Assembly (NCBI RefSeq): GCF_027118995.1
Contig: NZ_CP098242.1
Coordinates: 1-64,000, forward strand
DNA from: Oxalobacter vibrioformis
GTDB lineage: Bacteria; Pseudomonadota; Gammaproteobacteria; Burkholderiales; Burkholderiaceae_D
Direction: 5' to 3'
Length of the DNA stretch: 64,000 nucleotides
A model generated the notes under the pieces. The model saw only the letters and a program-made list of their open reading frames with translations. It was not told where the DNA came from and did not search any database. Position numbers and translations under genes: made by a program. This document shows, piece by piece, positions 52,422 to 62,367 of this stretch; positions within the stretch are counted from its first letter, which is position 1, and each line of letters starts with the position of its first letter.

Positions 52422-54788
52422 GCGCATTTCCTTTCTTTCTGAAATCAGTGCAACCATTTTTTCGGGTTGCGGTGAGCGAGTTACAGCGCCTTTTTCTGAT
52501 ACGGGCATATCAGGCAAAGCGCTTTTTTGAAACAGGTTAAGCCTTAACGCATTGACGACGACAAAAACGCTGGACAGGCTCATGGCCGCCGCTGCAATCA
52601 TCGGGTTTAATGTCAAACCGAAAGCCGGATACAGCAGTCCCGCGGCAACCGGTATGCCGATGATATTGTAGAAAAATGCCCAGAAAAGATTCATCCTGAT
52701 GGTGTGTAGCGTGGCACGGGAAAGATCGTAAGCGGTGACCGTATCGGCAAGATCGCTTTTCATGAGCACCACATCGGCAGACTCCACCGCCACATCCGTC
52801 CCGGCCCCGATGGCCATGCCCACATCTGCCCTTGCCAGGGCCGGGGCATCATTAATGCCGTCACCGACCATCACGACTTTTTTACCCGCATCCATCAGGT
52901 GGCGGATCGCTTCATCCTTTTCCTGCGGCATGACTTCAGCAATCACACGATCAATGCCGACCGTCTGCCGTACCGCTTCCCCGGTTGCCGCATTATCTCC
53001 TGTGAGCATGACAACCTGCAGTCCCCGCGCTTTCAGCGCTGCCACCGCCGCACGGCTGGTTTGACGCGGCAAATCCGCCATGGCGATAATGCCCGCCAGT
53101 TGTCCATCCTGCGCAAAATAAAGCGGCGTTTTCCCTTCCCGGGCAAGCCGCGCGGGAATATCACCTGCCAATGCCAGATCAATACCGTGCTGCTGCATCA
53201 GCCGCTGGTTACCGGCAATACATGGCCCGTCAGTGGTGCTTCCTGAAAGGCCAAGACCGGACAATGCGGCAAAGTCACTCACCGGAACCGGGATCAGGCG
53301 GCGAGCTTTCGCTTCTTCCATAATCGCCAGCGCCAGGGGATGTTCCGAACGGGATTCCAGCCCGGCAGCCAGCGCCAGCAGCGCATCCTCTTCCCCGTTG
53401 AAAGCAATGATGTCAGTCAGTTGCGGACGGCCTTCAGTCACTGTCCCGGTTTTGTCCAGCACGACGGTATCAATCCGGCACAGGTTTTCCAGTGTTTCGG
53501 CATTTTTATAGAGAATCCCCTCCTTCGCACCCCTTCCTGTTCCCACCATGATGGCAACCGGTGTTGCCAGCCCCAGTGCACAGGGGCACGAAATAATCAG
53601 GACCGAAATCGCACGGGCCAGTGAAAACTCCAGGCCATGTCCCATGAAAAACCATGCAAGAAACGTCAGCAAGGCAATGGCAATGACAACCGGCACAAAT
53701 ATGCCGCTGATCCGGTCGGCCAGTTGCGAAATCGGTGCTTTTGAGGCACTGGCTTCCTCAACCAGGCCGATGATCCGGGAAAGCGTGGTATCTTCCCCGA
53801 CCCTGTCTGCTCGCATGGTGAAATAACCGCTGGTATTCAAGGTTGCACCGGTCACCGCATCACCCGGCCCCTTTTCAACAGGCAGGCTTTCACCGGTCAG
53901 GGCAGACTCATCCACCGCCGAAACCCCATCGATAACCGTCCCGTCCACGGGTATTTTTGCGCCGGGCTTCACTGCAAGGATATCTCCCGCCTTTACCGCT
54001 TCCAGCGGGATTTCCTGCTCCACCCCGTCATATATCAGGAGCGCCGTCCTGGGCGCCAGGTTCAACAGGGACTCAATGGCTGCCCCTGTCTTTCCCTTGC
54101 TGATCGCTTCCAGCGTCCTGCCCAGGGTAATCAGCGTCAGGATCATCGCGGCGCTTTCAAAGTACAGGTCATGCGTATAATGTGCCGCCACATCAGGGTA
54201 GCCATGCCCCAGCGCCCAGCCAATCCGGTACAGGGCAACCACCCCGTATACCAGCGCGGCAGAAGAGCCCAGCGCGATCAGGCTGTCCATATTCGGGGTG
54301 CGATGCAAAAGAGAACGGAACCCCGCGAAAAAATAACGCCGGTTAACCACAACAATCGGCAGGCACAGCAAAAATTGGGTCAGGGCAAAGCTGACCGCAT
54401 TTTCCACGCCATCCAGAAACCCGGGAAGCGGCAATCCGATCATGCCCCCCATGCTCACCGCCATCAAGGGAACAAGAAAGACAAGCGAAACCCAAAGGCG
54501 CACCGTCATCGCAGCCAGTTCCGCCTTTATCGGATCATGGGCAGGCATCCGGGCAGATGCGCCTTTATCAGCAGTCTCCCGCAGGGAAGCGGCATAGCCG
54601 GCCCTTTTCACCGCATCGACAATTGCCTGGGGGGTAACCTGTGACGCATCATATTGAACCATCATGCTGTTGGTCAGCAGATTGACCTCTGCATGCTGCA
54701 TGCCCGGCAGCTTTTCCACCGCTTTTTCGACATTGGCCACGCAAGCGGCACAACTCATGCCTGAAATATCAAACCTGTCCTTGTTCAT
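52209..54788 (-). CDS. copA: Copper-exporting P1B-type ATPase with N- and C-terminal HMA domains
   Basis: An 859-residue inner-membrane Cu(I) pump. An N-terminal HMA domain has [14 protein letters not shown] (CxxC at 13-16). The core has the intramembrane CPC ([13 protein letters not shown], about 400), [14 protein letters not shown] and [20 protein letters not shown]. After the last helices a linker leads to a second HMA domain with [14 protein letters not shown] (about 799). A C-terminal HMA domain is unusual; it equals a complete CopZ-like chaperone and has its own possible start at 52421. The gene start overlaps the regulator gene by 4 bp. Confidence 0.93.
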   Translation of the reverse strand: MNKDRFDISGMSCAACVANVEKAVEKLPGMQHAEVNLLTNSMMVQYDASQVTPQAIVDAVKRAGYAASLRETADKGASARMPAHDPIKAELAAMTVRLWVSLVFLVPLMAVSMGGMIGLPLPGFLDGVENAVSFALTQFLLCLPIVVVNRRYFFAGFRSLLHRTPNMDSLIALGSSAALVYGVVALYRIGWALGHGYPDVAAHYTHDLYFESAAMILTLITLGRTLEAISKGKTGAAIESLLNLAPRTALLIYDGVEQEIPLEAVKAGDILAVKPGAKIPVDGTVIDGVSAVDESALTGESLPVEKGPGDAVTGATLNTSGYFTMRADRVGEDTTLSRIIGLVEEASASKAPISQLADRISGIFVPVVIAIALLTFLAWFFMGHGLEFSLARAISVLIISCPCALGLATPVAIMVGTGRGAKEGILYKNAETLENLCRIDTVVLDKTGTVTEGRPQLTDIIAFNGEEDALLALAAGLESRSEHPLALAIMEEAKARRLIPVPVSDFAALSGLGLSGSTTDGPCIAGNQRLMQQHGIDLALAGDIPARLAREGKTPLYFAQDGQLAGIIAMADLPRQTSRAAVAALKARGLQVVMLTGDNAATGEAVRQTVGIDRVIAEVMPQEKDEAIRHLMDAGKKVVMVGDGINDAPALARADVGMAIGAGTDVAVESADVVLMKSDLADTVTAYDLSRATLHTIRMNLFWAFFYNIIGIPVAAGLLYPAFGLTLNPMIAAAAMSLSSVFVVVNALRLNLFQKSALPDMPVSEKGAVTRSPQPEKMVALISERKEMRMSSTKTLSIEGMNCGHCKASVEKALNALPGVRAEVDLEKKEARVVSDGQVSGEEMAKAVTDAGFEVKGVA

Positions 54789-55228
54789 GGCGCATCTTCC
54801 TGATCCGGTGAAGCCGGTGTAAATGCCAAAAAACCTTCTATCATGGCCCTGATCCCTTCAAGGCTGGCCGTACACGCCAGCAGGTAAGCCACCCCTTGCG
54901 GCGAAAGAGAATAAACGGTCCTGGCAGGCCCGTTTTTGCCCGGTTCGAGGTGCGACTGAACCAGGTCATCCGTTTTCATCCGCCGCAACTGGCGATAGAT
55001 GACACCAGGGTCCGGGAGTGACTTTAAAAATGGCATGCGGGACAGCTCTTCCATCAGTTCATACCCGTGGGCGGGCTTGCGCTTTAAAAACAGCAGCAGG
55101 CACGGGATAAGAAAGCCTTCCAACTTGGGGCCATAGCCATGACAGGCGCAAGGCGCCACGCACAGGCAACCCTTGCCGTCTTCCGAACAGCCGCAGTGCG
55201 CATCAATGTTAAGGTGGGACGCCGTCAT
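54785..55228 (-). CDS. PadR-family regulator with cysteine-rich N-terminus
   Basis: A 147-residue winged-helix protein. The PadR domain spans about 38-140 ([20 protein letters not shown], then [18 protein letters not shown]). The first 33 residues hold six cysteines and two histidines ([20 protein letters not shown], 11-30), which looks like a metal site. It is co-transcribed with copA and overlaps it by 4 bp, so a copper-responsive role in place of CueR, CsoR or CopY is likely. PadR proteins with such a domain are not a described copper sensor family to my knowledge. Confidence 0.8.
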   Translation of the reverse strand: MTASHLNIDAHCGCSEDGKGCLCVAPCACHGYGPKLEGFLIPCLLLFLKRKPAHGYELMEELSRMPFLKSLPDPGVIYRQLRRMKTDDLVQSHLEPGKNGPARTVYSLSPQGVAYLLACTASLEGIRAMIEGFLAFTPASPDQEDAP

Positions 55229-55248
55229 GACAATGACACTTTCTCAAA

Positions 55249-55281
55249 CAGTACATGTTAAATCGGTACTGCTATTGTACC
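55249..55281. promoter_or_regulatory. Inverted repeats in the copper-operon promoter
   Basis: CAGTAC-N11-GTACTG overlaps GGTAC-TGCTATT-GTACC, 20-50 bp upstream of the PadR start. A minus-strand TACAAT lies between, resembling a -10. Likely regulator target. The rest of 55229-55502 has no supported gene. Confidence 0.45.
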
Positions 55282-55502
55282 ACTATTGACAGTGAGTCAT
55301 TAGCTATCAACCTGTTCAGAAATAACGGCCCTGCTCAGTCTGTCGGGATGATACCAGAAAGCATTTTAAACAGGATAGCCCCCCCTTTTTTCTATCGCCA
55401 TGAGGATATGAAATGGGTCGCGAGTCTCTTATCCAGCAAAAACCAAATCAATAAAAAAGATTAAACAAATACCGCAATGCATTGAATTTACTGCAACAAT
55501 AT

Positions 55503-55991
55503 TCAGAGCAACTTCTTGAGCATGACAAAGGCATCCACAAAACCGGCGACAGGATGATGAAATGCGCCGGGCAGTCTTCCGACGATTTCAAACCCGTTTT
55601 TCTGCCAGAGCCGGATGGCACTTTCATTGGTTGACACAACCAGATTGAACGGCATGGCTGAAAAACCCAGCCGCAGGGCTTCCTGTTGGGAATGGGCACA
55701 CATGAGAGAGGCAACCCCTTTTCCCCTGACGTTTGCGCCAACGATATACCCGCAATTGCAGACGTGGCTCCCCTGAGCAGGCTGGTTCGGCTTGAGGTAA
55801 TACATCCCCAGAACCATTTCCCCATTTTTGGCAACGTATGTCGCTGTCGCCACATCAACCCATGCAGAATAAGCCTCGCTTTCAGAAATGTCGCGAGGAT
55901 ACACATAGGCTTCCCCCGATCGGAAAACCGGCTTTATGACACACCACACAGCTGGGCAGTCGGCCTGTTCAAGCGGTGAGACAGCCATCAT
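55503..55991 (-). CDS. GNAT-family N-acetyltransferase
   Basis: A 162-residue acetyltransferase. The acetyl-CoA motif is YIVGANVRGKGVASLMCAHS (about 92-111, V-R-G-K-G), followed by FNLVVSTNESAIRLWQKNGF, the motif-B end. ATG at 55991 (MMAVSPLEQ) follows AGGAAATGCACC; the in-frame extension adds a poorly conserved basic leader. The substrate is unknown. Confidence 0.85.
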   Translation of the reverse strand: MMAVSPLEQADCPAVWCVIKPVFRSGEAYVYPRDISESEAYSAWVDVATATYVAKNGEMVLGMYYLKPNQPAQGSHVCNCGYIVGANVRGKGVASLMCAHSQQEALRLGFSAMPFNLVVSTNESAIRLWQKNGFEIVGRLPGAFHHPVAGFVDAFVMLKKLL

Positions 55992-56128
55992 GAAGGTGCA
56001 TTTCCTGCTCAATGACCGAAAATCAAAAGCATACAATTTTCCCGGCAAGTGGGTAAAATACCCCCTTCGTTTCATCCTGTTCAGCACGTCTTAGCCACTG
56101 ATGAAAAGCGGCTGAGGACAAACCAGCC

Positions 56129-57019
56129 ATGAATACCACCAAAGCCAATCTGCACGGTGTTGCCGCCATTCTCATGTGGAGCACGCTTATCGCGCTTGTC
56201 CGTTCGGTCAGCCAGGCTTTCGGCGTGGCAGGCGGCACGGCCCTCATCTTCACGGCTGGCGCCATTGTGCTTTGCCTGCGGCAGGGCTTTCCCAACATCC
56301 GCAACATGCACCCGCTGTACGTCTGGGGATGCGGTGCTGCCTTTGTCCTGTATGAAATCCTGATGTCCCAATCCATCGGCCTGGCCACTTCCAGCAGTCA
56401 GACCCTGGAAGTGGGAATGATCAACTATCTCTGGCCCTGTGCCATCGTCATCATCTCAATCTGGATCAACAAGGAGCGGGTGCACTGGTGGGTCTGGATG
56501 GGCATCGCGCTTTCACTTGCCGGCATCACGCTGTGCATCACGGCAAACAGTGACGTGGATCTGGCCGGGTTTGTCGAGAATATCATGGCAACCCCTCTTC
56601 CCTACGGGATGGCTTTCATTGCCGCCATCCTCTGGGGCTTTTACTGCAACCTGAGCCGCAAATACGGTGAAGGCCAAAACGCCGTTCCCTTTTTCTTTAT
56701 TGTTATCGCTACCGCACTCTGGGTGCGTTTCTTCATCACAGGAAGCGAACTCAACTCTCCGGACTGGACCGCCTGGGCCGAACTGGCCTATATCGGGGTT
56801 ATCTTTGCCCTTTCCTATGCCTGCTGGGAAACCGGCATACAGAAGGGAAACATTATCCTGCTGGCGGCCATCTCCTACTTTACCCCGGTTTTTTCCATGC
56901 TTTTCATGTGTGCATGGCTCAAAACGGTACCCAGGACCGGATTCTGGATTGGTGTCGCTTTTGTTGTTGCCGGCTCCCTCGTTTGCTGGACAGCCACCCG
57001 TAAGTCCGGGGCCGGTTAA
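56129..57019 (+). CDS. YddG-like aromatic amino-acid exporter (DMT family)
   Basis: A 296-residue, ten-helix EamA transporter: ILMWSTLIALVRSVSQAFGV (about 14), LEVGMINYLWPCAIVIISIW (about 95) and NIILLAAISYFTPVFSMLFM (about 248). The first and third segments are characteristic of YddG, which exports aromatic amino acids. Single gene; its 3' end touches the convergent 124-residue gene. Confidence 0.82.
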   Translation: MNTTKANLHGVAAILMWSTLIALVRSVSQAFGVAGGTALIFTAGAIVLCLRQGFPNIRNMHPLYVWGCGAAFVLYEILMSQSIGLATSSSQTLEVGMINYLWPCAIVIISIWINKERVHWWVWMGIALSLAGITLCITANSDVDLAGFVENIMATPLPYGMAFIAAILWGFYCNLSRKYGEGQNAVPFFFIVIATALWVRFFITGSELNSPDWTAWAELAYIGVIFALSYACWETGIQKGNIILLAAISYFTPVFSMLFMCAWLKTVPRTGFWIGVAFVVAGSLVCWTATRKSGAG

Positions 57020-57390
57020 TATAAAGACACCTGCCAGGTAAAGTGCTTCATCACGAATTGTTTCAGTTCCGGGGGCACATCCTCATGTTCGCTGCTGTCG
57101 ATAAACGTCGGCTTCGTCTTCGCCAGTAATGAAAAATCGTAATTTTTCAACTGCTTGAATTGACGGGTAACCCATTCAATGGCGCTGTATTCGATCTTGA
57201 AACGGAAAATACAGATATCCGACTCGGGAAGCAGTATGGCAACGGTGTTGTCAGGAATGAGAACCTTTTCCTGCCTGTTGAGCTGAAACTGCTCCAGCCG
57301 CCGTATCTGGTTGTGCAAAAGCCCGATATCATTCCTGTAAACCCGCATCACTTCTTCGAGCTGGATCATGTCATAAATAAAAACCGGCAT
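57016..57390 (-). CDS. Hypothetical protein (124 aa)
   Basis: Not recognised. ATG at 57390 (MPVFIYDMIQLEEVMRVYRN) follows a very strong AAGGAGGGGG. Mixed helix/strand soluble protein with the hydrophobic stretch VAILLPESDICIFRFKIEYS. A GTG at 57465 overlapping the previous stop would add 25 residues. Probably forms an operon with the 112-residue gene upstream. Confidence 0.6.
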   Translation of the reverse strand: MPVFIYDMIQLEEVMRVYRNDIGLLHNQIRRLEQFQLNRQEKVLIPDNTVAILLPESDICIFRFKIEYSAIEWVTRQFKQLKNYDFSLLAKTKPTFIDSSEHEDVPPELKQFVMKHFTWQVSLY

Positions 57391-57461
57391 AACCCCCTCC
57401 TTCCTGATCTGTTGTGCAATAAAAACGCGTTTCAAACATTCACACCAGACCAGGCTGGCCG

Positions 57462-57800
57462 TCACTCTGCCTGCACGGGAACCGCAGACGTTTCCCTGTA
57501 AGCAGAAAGCGCATCGCTGCCGTATACGGTGCTTTGCAGCCTGCTGACAAAACGGGTGAGCATCGTCTTGTCAGACAGGTTAAAAGCGCTTCCTTTCTGT
57601 ATCAGAAAATAAATCCGTCCCCCGCTCGGCATGAAAATTTTCACCGTCTTTTCATCCAGAAACACGGCGGGAACCGATGCTTTTTCGGCATCAGTAAAAG
57701 GGCCTGATAACCTGGCACTGCCGATAACCGGCCTTATGCAAAGATCAAGGATATGTTTGAAGATAGTGATGTCTTCCTGGGTCGTCAGATGCGTATTCAT
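57462..57800 (-). CDS. Hypothetical protein (112 aa)
   Basis: Not recognised. Soluble, with TTQEDITIFKHILDLCIRPV at the start and EKTVKIFMPSGGRIYFLIQK in the middle; no signal peptide. Followed directly by the 124-residue unknown on the same strand. Confidence 0.55.
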   Translation of the reverse strand: MNTHLTTQEDITIFKHILDLCIRPVIGSARLSGPFTDAEKASVPAVFLDEKTVKIFMPSGGRIYFLIQKGSAFNLSDKTMLTRFVSRLQSTVYGSDALSAYRETSAVPVQAE

Positions 57801-57942
57801 AGATAATCTCCATCGTGGTTGTCATGGTGTATATCTACAATTTAATCTTTCCAAACACGTCAAACAATGACGCAATCAAAAAGCATCATCCCGAATATGA
57901 AAAGATTGCGATTGCATAACAAGCAGCCGTTTCACGCGTGTT

Positions 57943-58503
57943 TTACGGAAAATGTGACAGGATCTTCCGACGAATTTCACATTGCCTGTCAACATAGGCA
58001 GGAAAGCCAGGATAGCCCGATTCCCTGAACGCTTGATATAGTGCGTTGGACCCCTTATCGAGCTGGCGGACTTCTTCAATCCGGCATGCCCGGGCCGGAT
58101 TTTTCGAGATACACAATCGCCTGTACTGCCGCATCAATGAGAACATTTCATCAGGCGTACAATTGTTCCATGGATGGGCCAATTCCTCGCCATCTCCTGT
58201 CCCTCCTGCCAGTACATCATCAGCAATCCGGATCAGTGCTTTTGCCGTCTTGCAGATTTCAGGAATATCCCTGTCCTGCTGGTACCACAGCACATCAAAC
58301 TGTTTGAGTTTTTGCCGCGCGGCTTTTTCGTAGATATCATTTTTGCCTGTCGCCTCCAGCAACGTCATCCTGAAACGATAATTCTCAAAAACGAGCGCAT
58401 TCATCTCCCGCGCTGAGCACGCCTGTGCCTGTGCCAGAGCAGGAAACAAAGAAACAGCCACCAACAGCGCGATGAAAACTTTGCAACGAAAAAGCAAAAA
58501 CAT
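57943..58503 (-). CDS. Secreted protein, member 3 of the IADD-LAGG-PW family
   Basis: A 186-residue exported protein: signal CKVFIALLVAVSLFPALAQA and a mature start QACSAREMNA. The core reads LIRIADDVLAGGTGDG then HPWNNCTPDE (about 93-120), with a cysteine before (PEICKTAKA) and a pair after (CISKNPARAC). It is more divergent than the other two: it has an extra cysteine in NNC where the others have His, and a C-terminal RQCEIRRKILSHFP. The cysteine framework is otherwise kept. Function unknown. Confidence 0.75.
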   Translation of the reverse strand: MFLLFRCKVFIALLVAVSLFPALAQAQACSAREMNALVFENYRFRMTLLEATGKNDIYEKAARQKLKQFDVLWYQQDRDIPEICKTAKALIRIADDVLAGGTGDGEELAHPWNNCTPDEMFSLMRQYRRLCISKNPARACRIEEVRQLDKGSNALYQAFRESGYPGFPAYVDRQCEIRRKILSHFP

Positions 58504-58560
58504 GAAATCCCGGAAATTGAGAAAAGCGTTTAACTATAACTGCTTTCTATGAATTAACCT

Positions 58561-58594
58561 AAAGAAAACCCGCCCGGACGGAATACCCGGGCGG
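58561..58594 (-). terminator. Intrinsic terminator of the GlsB-like gene
   Basis: CCGCCCGG and CCGGGCGG form a stem, followed on the minus strand by TTTTCTTT, 25 bp after the stop. Confidence 0.75.
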
Positions 58595-58618
58595 ATTGCG
58601 CATCGCAAAAACAGGTGC

Positions 58619-58882
58619 TCAGGTAGCCTGTTTTTTATTGGTGAGAAGGCCCCAGACAAAGAGCACAACCAGTGCACCGATGACAGCAACCACAAAGCTG
58701 CCGAGGTTAAAGCCGTCGACCGTGCCAAATCCGAAAAAAGTACTGATCCAGCCGCCAACAACCGCACCGGCAATACCCAGCAGCATGGTCACAATAATCC
58801 CCATGCTGTCAGCTCCCGGTCTGATAAAACGGGCCAGCGCACCGGCAATGATCCCAAAAACAATCCATGAAATGATTCCCAT
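58619..58882 (-). CDS. GlsB/YeaQ/YmgE-family small membrane protein
   Basis: An 87-residue inner-membrane protein with three glycine-rich helices: IISWIVFGIIAGALARFI, IVTMLLGIAGAVVGGWISTF and FVVAVIGALVVLFVWGLL. The family (transglycosylase-associated) is often stress-induced; its biochemical role is unsettled. Preceded by GGGAGGTGGGGT. Confidence 0.9.
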   Translation of the reverse strand: MGIISWIVFGIIAGALARFIRPGADSMGIIVTMLLGIAGAVVGGWISTFFGFGTVDGFNLGSFVVAVIGALVVLFVWGLLTNKKQAT

Positions 58883-58922
58883 ACCCCACCTCCCTGATGG
58901 TCGTTACCAGAAAACAGCGTTA

Positions 58923-59099
58923 GGGTCAGGACTCATTAATTTTCCGTGGGCAAAAAGCCGTTTTGACTCAAAGGGCCAGGCGCAACAAGAAATGGAGGCG
59001 CAGGCGTAGTAGACCTACGGCAAGTTCCCATTTCTTGGTGCAACACCGCCATTTGGGACACAACGGCTTTGCAGCAGGCAATTTAATGAGTCCTGACCT
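58923..59099. repeat. MITE-like palindromic element
   Basis: About 177 bp flanked by TA on both sides. The ends are inverted repeats (GGGTCAGGACTCATTAAT against AGGTCAGGACTCATTAAA). The inside is one long imperfect palindrome: AAGCCGTTTTG against its partner CACAACGGCTTT, and a central CAAGAAATGG / CCCATTTCTTG hairpin around GTAGTAGACCTAC. It has no coding capacity, so it would need a transposase in trans. TA flanks suggest IS630/Tc1-type mobilisation. Confidence 0.75.
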
Positions 59100-59227
59100 T
59101 AATGTTTTCAGATCATGGCAGGCGCAAAAGGTTCTTTGTGATTGGCGGTCAGGGCCGGGAATGGTGAAAGAGGCAGAGGCCTGTTTGATTTATATCATCC
59201 CGCGCGCTCAAAACCGGTGTCTTCAAG

Positions 59228-60045
59228 TCACTGGATGAAGCCCTTGCGGGTATGCAAGGTGACAGGGCGATAATGCCAGTGATAATATCCCGCCTCAATA
59301 TGGTAAAAATCGTTCGTCTCCGAAAATCCCCAAAGCTGCGCCTGGCAAACCGTTTCCTTGAAAAGACTTTCATCCCGGGTAAAAAAACGGATATGCTTGT
59401 GCGGATCAGGAATCAGCGTGGTCTTTAACGCCTTGTCTGACGCCGTGACGGCTACTTCCACATAACCATTCTTGATCGTATCAGCCGGATTGAACGAGAG
59501 CAGTTCAATCAGAGTTTCAATATCATCGTCATAGTATGCCCATACCTCGAAGGCATCATCCTCCCGGAAATCCATCAGCCTGAAGAAAAGCCCGTTTACA
59601 TCTGAAAGCAGGCGGATACAGGAGAAAAACGTCTCTTTGAGGCGCTCCTGCCCGGTAACCATATCCAGCGCATACTCGCCCTGGCTGTTTTTTCGTGACC
59701 ATAGGTATGAAAAGCTTCCTGGATGAGATCCGGATCGCTTTCCGATTCCTAGGTGGCATGCGTGATTCCTGTTGGCAGAACCAGTGCATTTTTATAGTCG
59801 GCAATGGGAAAAACGTACCGTGTCGGGCTCCACTGCACATGCTCGCTCAGGGTAACCAGGTCATCCGGCATCTCATAATCAGGCTCCACAAAATAAGCCT
59901 CTGCCATACGCGGATCGATAAACCCCTCAGTCTGGGCTGCCGCCAGCACATGGGCGGCTACTTCATCGAGGTGATCACCATAACCGTAAAAATTGCCGAT
60001 GCCGGCATAGCCTTCATCAATAATGCTTTCAAAGAGAACATACAA
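59228..60045 (-). pseudogene. Hypothetical protein, nonsense plus frameshift
   Basis: Three pieces line up as one protein of about 270 residues: YAGIGNFYGYGDHLDEVAAH to PTGITHAT, then after an in-frame TAG (59749-59751) ESDPDLIQEAFHTYGHEK, then after a one-base loss in an A6 run (T6 at 59688-59693) SQGEYALDMVTGQERLKETF to RKGFIQ. The 5' end has no ATG and is preceded by an in-frame TAA inside the broken chemoreceptor gene. Family not recognised. Two separate lesions make true decay likely. Confidence 0.6.
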
Positions 60046-61500
60046 GAGTTTCTTTTTGAGTTACTCGCCCATGGTGTTCTTCACCCCTTGAGTAATTTGG
60101 GCGGCTGTCGGGCTGTCGGGATGCCGGCACGGCCATATCTTCCCGCAGCCGGAATATGCTGATCTGCTGTGCCAGGTCAGCCCCCCTGTCCCGCAGGTTT
60201 TCAGCAACCGCCGTTACCTGTTCCACCAGCGCCGCATTCTGCTGGGTCGTATAGTCAATCTGGCTGATTGCGTTATTGACCTCCTCGATTCCGGCGCTTT
60301 GCTGCTGGCTGGCGGCGGTGATCTCACTCATGATGTCGTTAACCCGCTTGATGCTGTCAACCACATCCCGCATGGTATTGCCTGCCTGCTCAACCAACTG
60401 GCTGCCCTGGTCAACCTTGGCAACCGAATTATTGATCAGGTCCTTGATCTCACGGGCAGCCCCGGCAGAACGCTGCGCCAGGCCCCGTACTTCGGTTGCA
60501 ACCACCGCAAAACCCCGCCCCTGATCGCCACAGACGACGCCGCGACAGCCAGATCATTGGCTTCACGGGCATTTTCGGCATTCATCCGGACATTGGACGT
60601 GATCTGTTCCATGGTCGATGCCGTTTGCTGAACAGAGCCGGCCTGGGCCTCGGTGCGCGAAGCCAGATCGGCATTGCCAGCGGCAATCTGTGTTGATGCC
60701 GATGCAATCAGTTGCGCGCCGGCACGCACCTCGGACACCGTACGCTGCAAATTTTCCGTCATATCCTTCAATGCCTGCATCAGTTGCCCTGTTTCATCAC
60801 TTGATGTCACCTGGATATCCGAGGAAAGATCACCCGCTGCGGTTGTCTTGGCAATGGAAACCGCATACTCGAGCGGGCGCGTAATGGCACGGATCAGCCA
60901 GGCCGAAACCAGGATGCCGAAGATAATGGCCGAGACAATCAGTGCCGAACTGACAATCAGGCTCTGGTTGGTAAATTCCAGCGTGGCTGTCTTGGTGCGC
61001 TCAACCGCTTCGTCTCTTTTCTTGGTCACATCTAAAAGCTTGGCCTTGATACTGCGCCAGAGCGGTGTCTCCCCCTTGTTAACCGCTTCGATTGCCTGTG
61101 CCCTGTCCTGCTGCGCCAGGGCAATAATGTTGGCCTGGACGTCCTCCTGCTTTTTCCGGAGTTCCGCGATTTCTTTCAACACTGCCTGTGTGTCCGGATC
61201 ATATACCGAAAGGCTGATGGCACGTGCCATGGCAGCATTGAAATCGGTTGCCGCCATTTCATGGTTTTTGTAGGCGGTTTTATTTTCAGGAGCCAGGATG
61301 ATATTTCTCAGCGCCTGCCCCAGCTGCAATCCCTGTGCATACATCTCGGATTCAGCCTGCTGGAGCGCGACATCCGTCTCAAGGAAACGCTCAAATTTGA
61401 CCTGGCTCTGGTAAACACCAAAAAGCCCCAGTCCCGATGCAATCGTGAACAATAAAAACACGACTGTCATTGAGACAATCATTTTGGTTTTCAATTTCAT
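60029..61500 (-). pseudogene. Methyl-accepting chemotaxis protein, signalling tip deleted
   Basis: From ATG at 61500: TM1 (IVSMTVVFLLFTIASGLGLF), a helical sensor, TM2 (IVSSALIVSAIIFGILVSAW), HAMP (TRPLEYAVSIAKTTAAGDLS) and the first methylation helix are intact. At about 60530, SSVA joins directly to sequence for GDQGRGFAVVATEVRGLAQR in another frame. Against the receptor at 12356-14077, about 52 residues are missing, including the whole IAFQTNILALNAAVEAAR tip needed for CheA/CheW coupling. The remainder reads on to 60029. The receptor cannot signal. Confidence 0.85.
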
Positions 61501-61645
61501 TCTCTGCTCTCTTCAGGATAGTAGTGTGTCAAGATATACATGTCCAGACATGAATACCGCATTTCAGTAACGGTTCAGTTAAAGAATAAAGGTTACACCA
61601 AAACAGGAAAAATTGCTCGACAGAAAGAAACAGAATAAAAACAAC

Positions 61646-61688
61646 AAAAAAAACAGGCGGCCTGACAATTTGCCGGTCAGGTAGCCTG
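61646..61688 (-). terminator. Intrinsic terminator of the nitroreductase gene
   Basis: CAGGC...GCCTG with an inner CTGAC/GTCAG pairing, followed by T8 on the minus strand, 25 bp after the stop. Confidence 0.8.
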
Positions 61689-61712
61689 TATCAAGCCGTT
61701 ACCGGACAGCGG

Positions 61713-62237
61713 TTATCCGGCAAATACGTTGTAAAAAACCGTTTCTTCCAGTGACTTGCGCTCCGTGTGCTTGGGATTGGGCGCCGCATCCTCAGCCGGA
61801 TACCCCATCACCAAGAGCGACAAGGGTTCCAGTGATGAGGGAATAGCAAAAGCTTCCCGCATCCTGACCGGATCAAAATGCATCACCCAGGTGGTTCCCA
61901 GACCGATATCAGCAGCAGCCAGCATCATCTGGGTCGTGACGATACTGCAATCGATATCACCGCTGTTCTTGCCGTCGTAGGAACGATTCCAGGCCTCTTC
62001 TTTTTTGGCGCACACCAGAAGCGCTACCGGTGCATTGAAATGGTATGCCGTGCACTCCCTCAATTTGGCCCGTGCCTGCCTGTCTTCGACAACCAGAACC
62101 CGCCAGGGCTGTAAATTACCCGCAGTAGGCGCAAGCTGCCCGGCTTTCAGCACGTACTCAAGCTTTTCCTTTTCCACTTCCTGAGTGGTAAATTTGCGGA
62201 CAGAATACCGTTTGGCTGCCAGATCATTAAAACGCAT
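61713..62237 (-). CDS. Nitroreductase-family FMN oxidoreductase
   Basis: A 174-residue flavoenzyme. KRYSVRKFTTQEVEKEKLEY (FMN phosphate contacts), APTAGNLQPWRVLVVEDR (about 35) and a C-terminal LGTTWVMHF and LLVMGYPAEDAAPNPKHTER mark the short nitroreductase branch. ATG at 62237 follows AGGAGAAGCAT. It reduces nitro or quinone compounds with NAD(P)H; the physiological substrate is unknown. Confidence 0.88.
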   Translation of the reverse strand: MRFNDLAAKRYSVRKFTTQEVEKEKLEYVLKAGQLAPTAGNLQPWRVLVVEDRQARAKLRECTAYHFNAPVALLVCAKKEEAWNRSYDGKNSGDIDCSIVTTQMMLAAADIGLGTTWVMHFDPVRMREAFAIPSSLEPLSLLVMGYPAEDAAPNPKHTERKSLEETVFYNVFAG

Positions 62238-62367
62238 ATGCTTCTCCTGTAAATGAATGATGCAAAACTTCTGTAAACCCATTCTATTTTACTCTTATCC
62301 TTTTTACCTTCAGCCGGTAAACAGGTAAAATGCGAAACAGAAAACTCTCCCCCCCTCAGGATATTTT

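Noticed and set aside
55255..55464. 69-residue plus-strand frame in the copper-operon promoter
   Set aside because: It overlaps the regulator's inverted repeats and has no ribosome site; composition is not gene-like.
62283..62367. Manganese (yybP-ykoY) riboswitch ahead of mntP
   Set aside because: The 85-base leader is too short and lacks the paired conserved loops.
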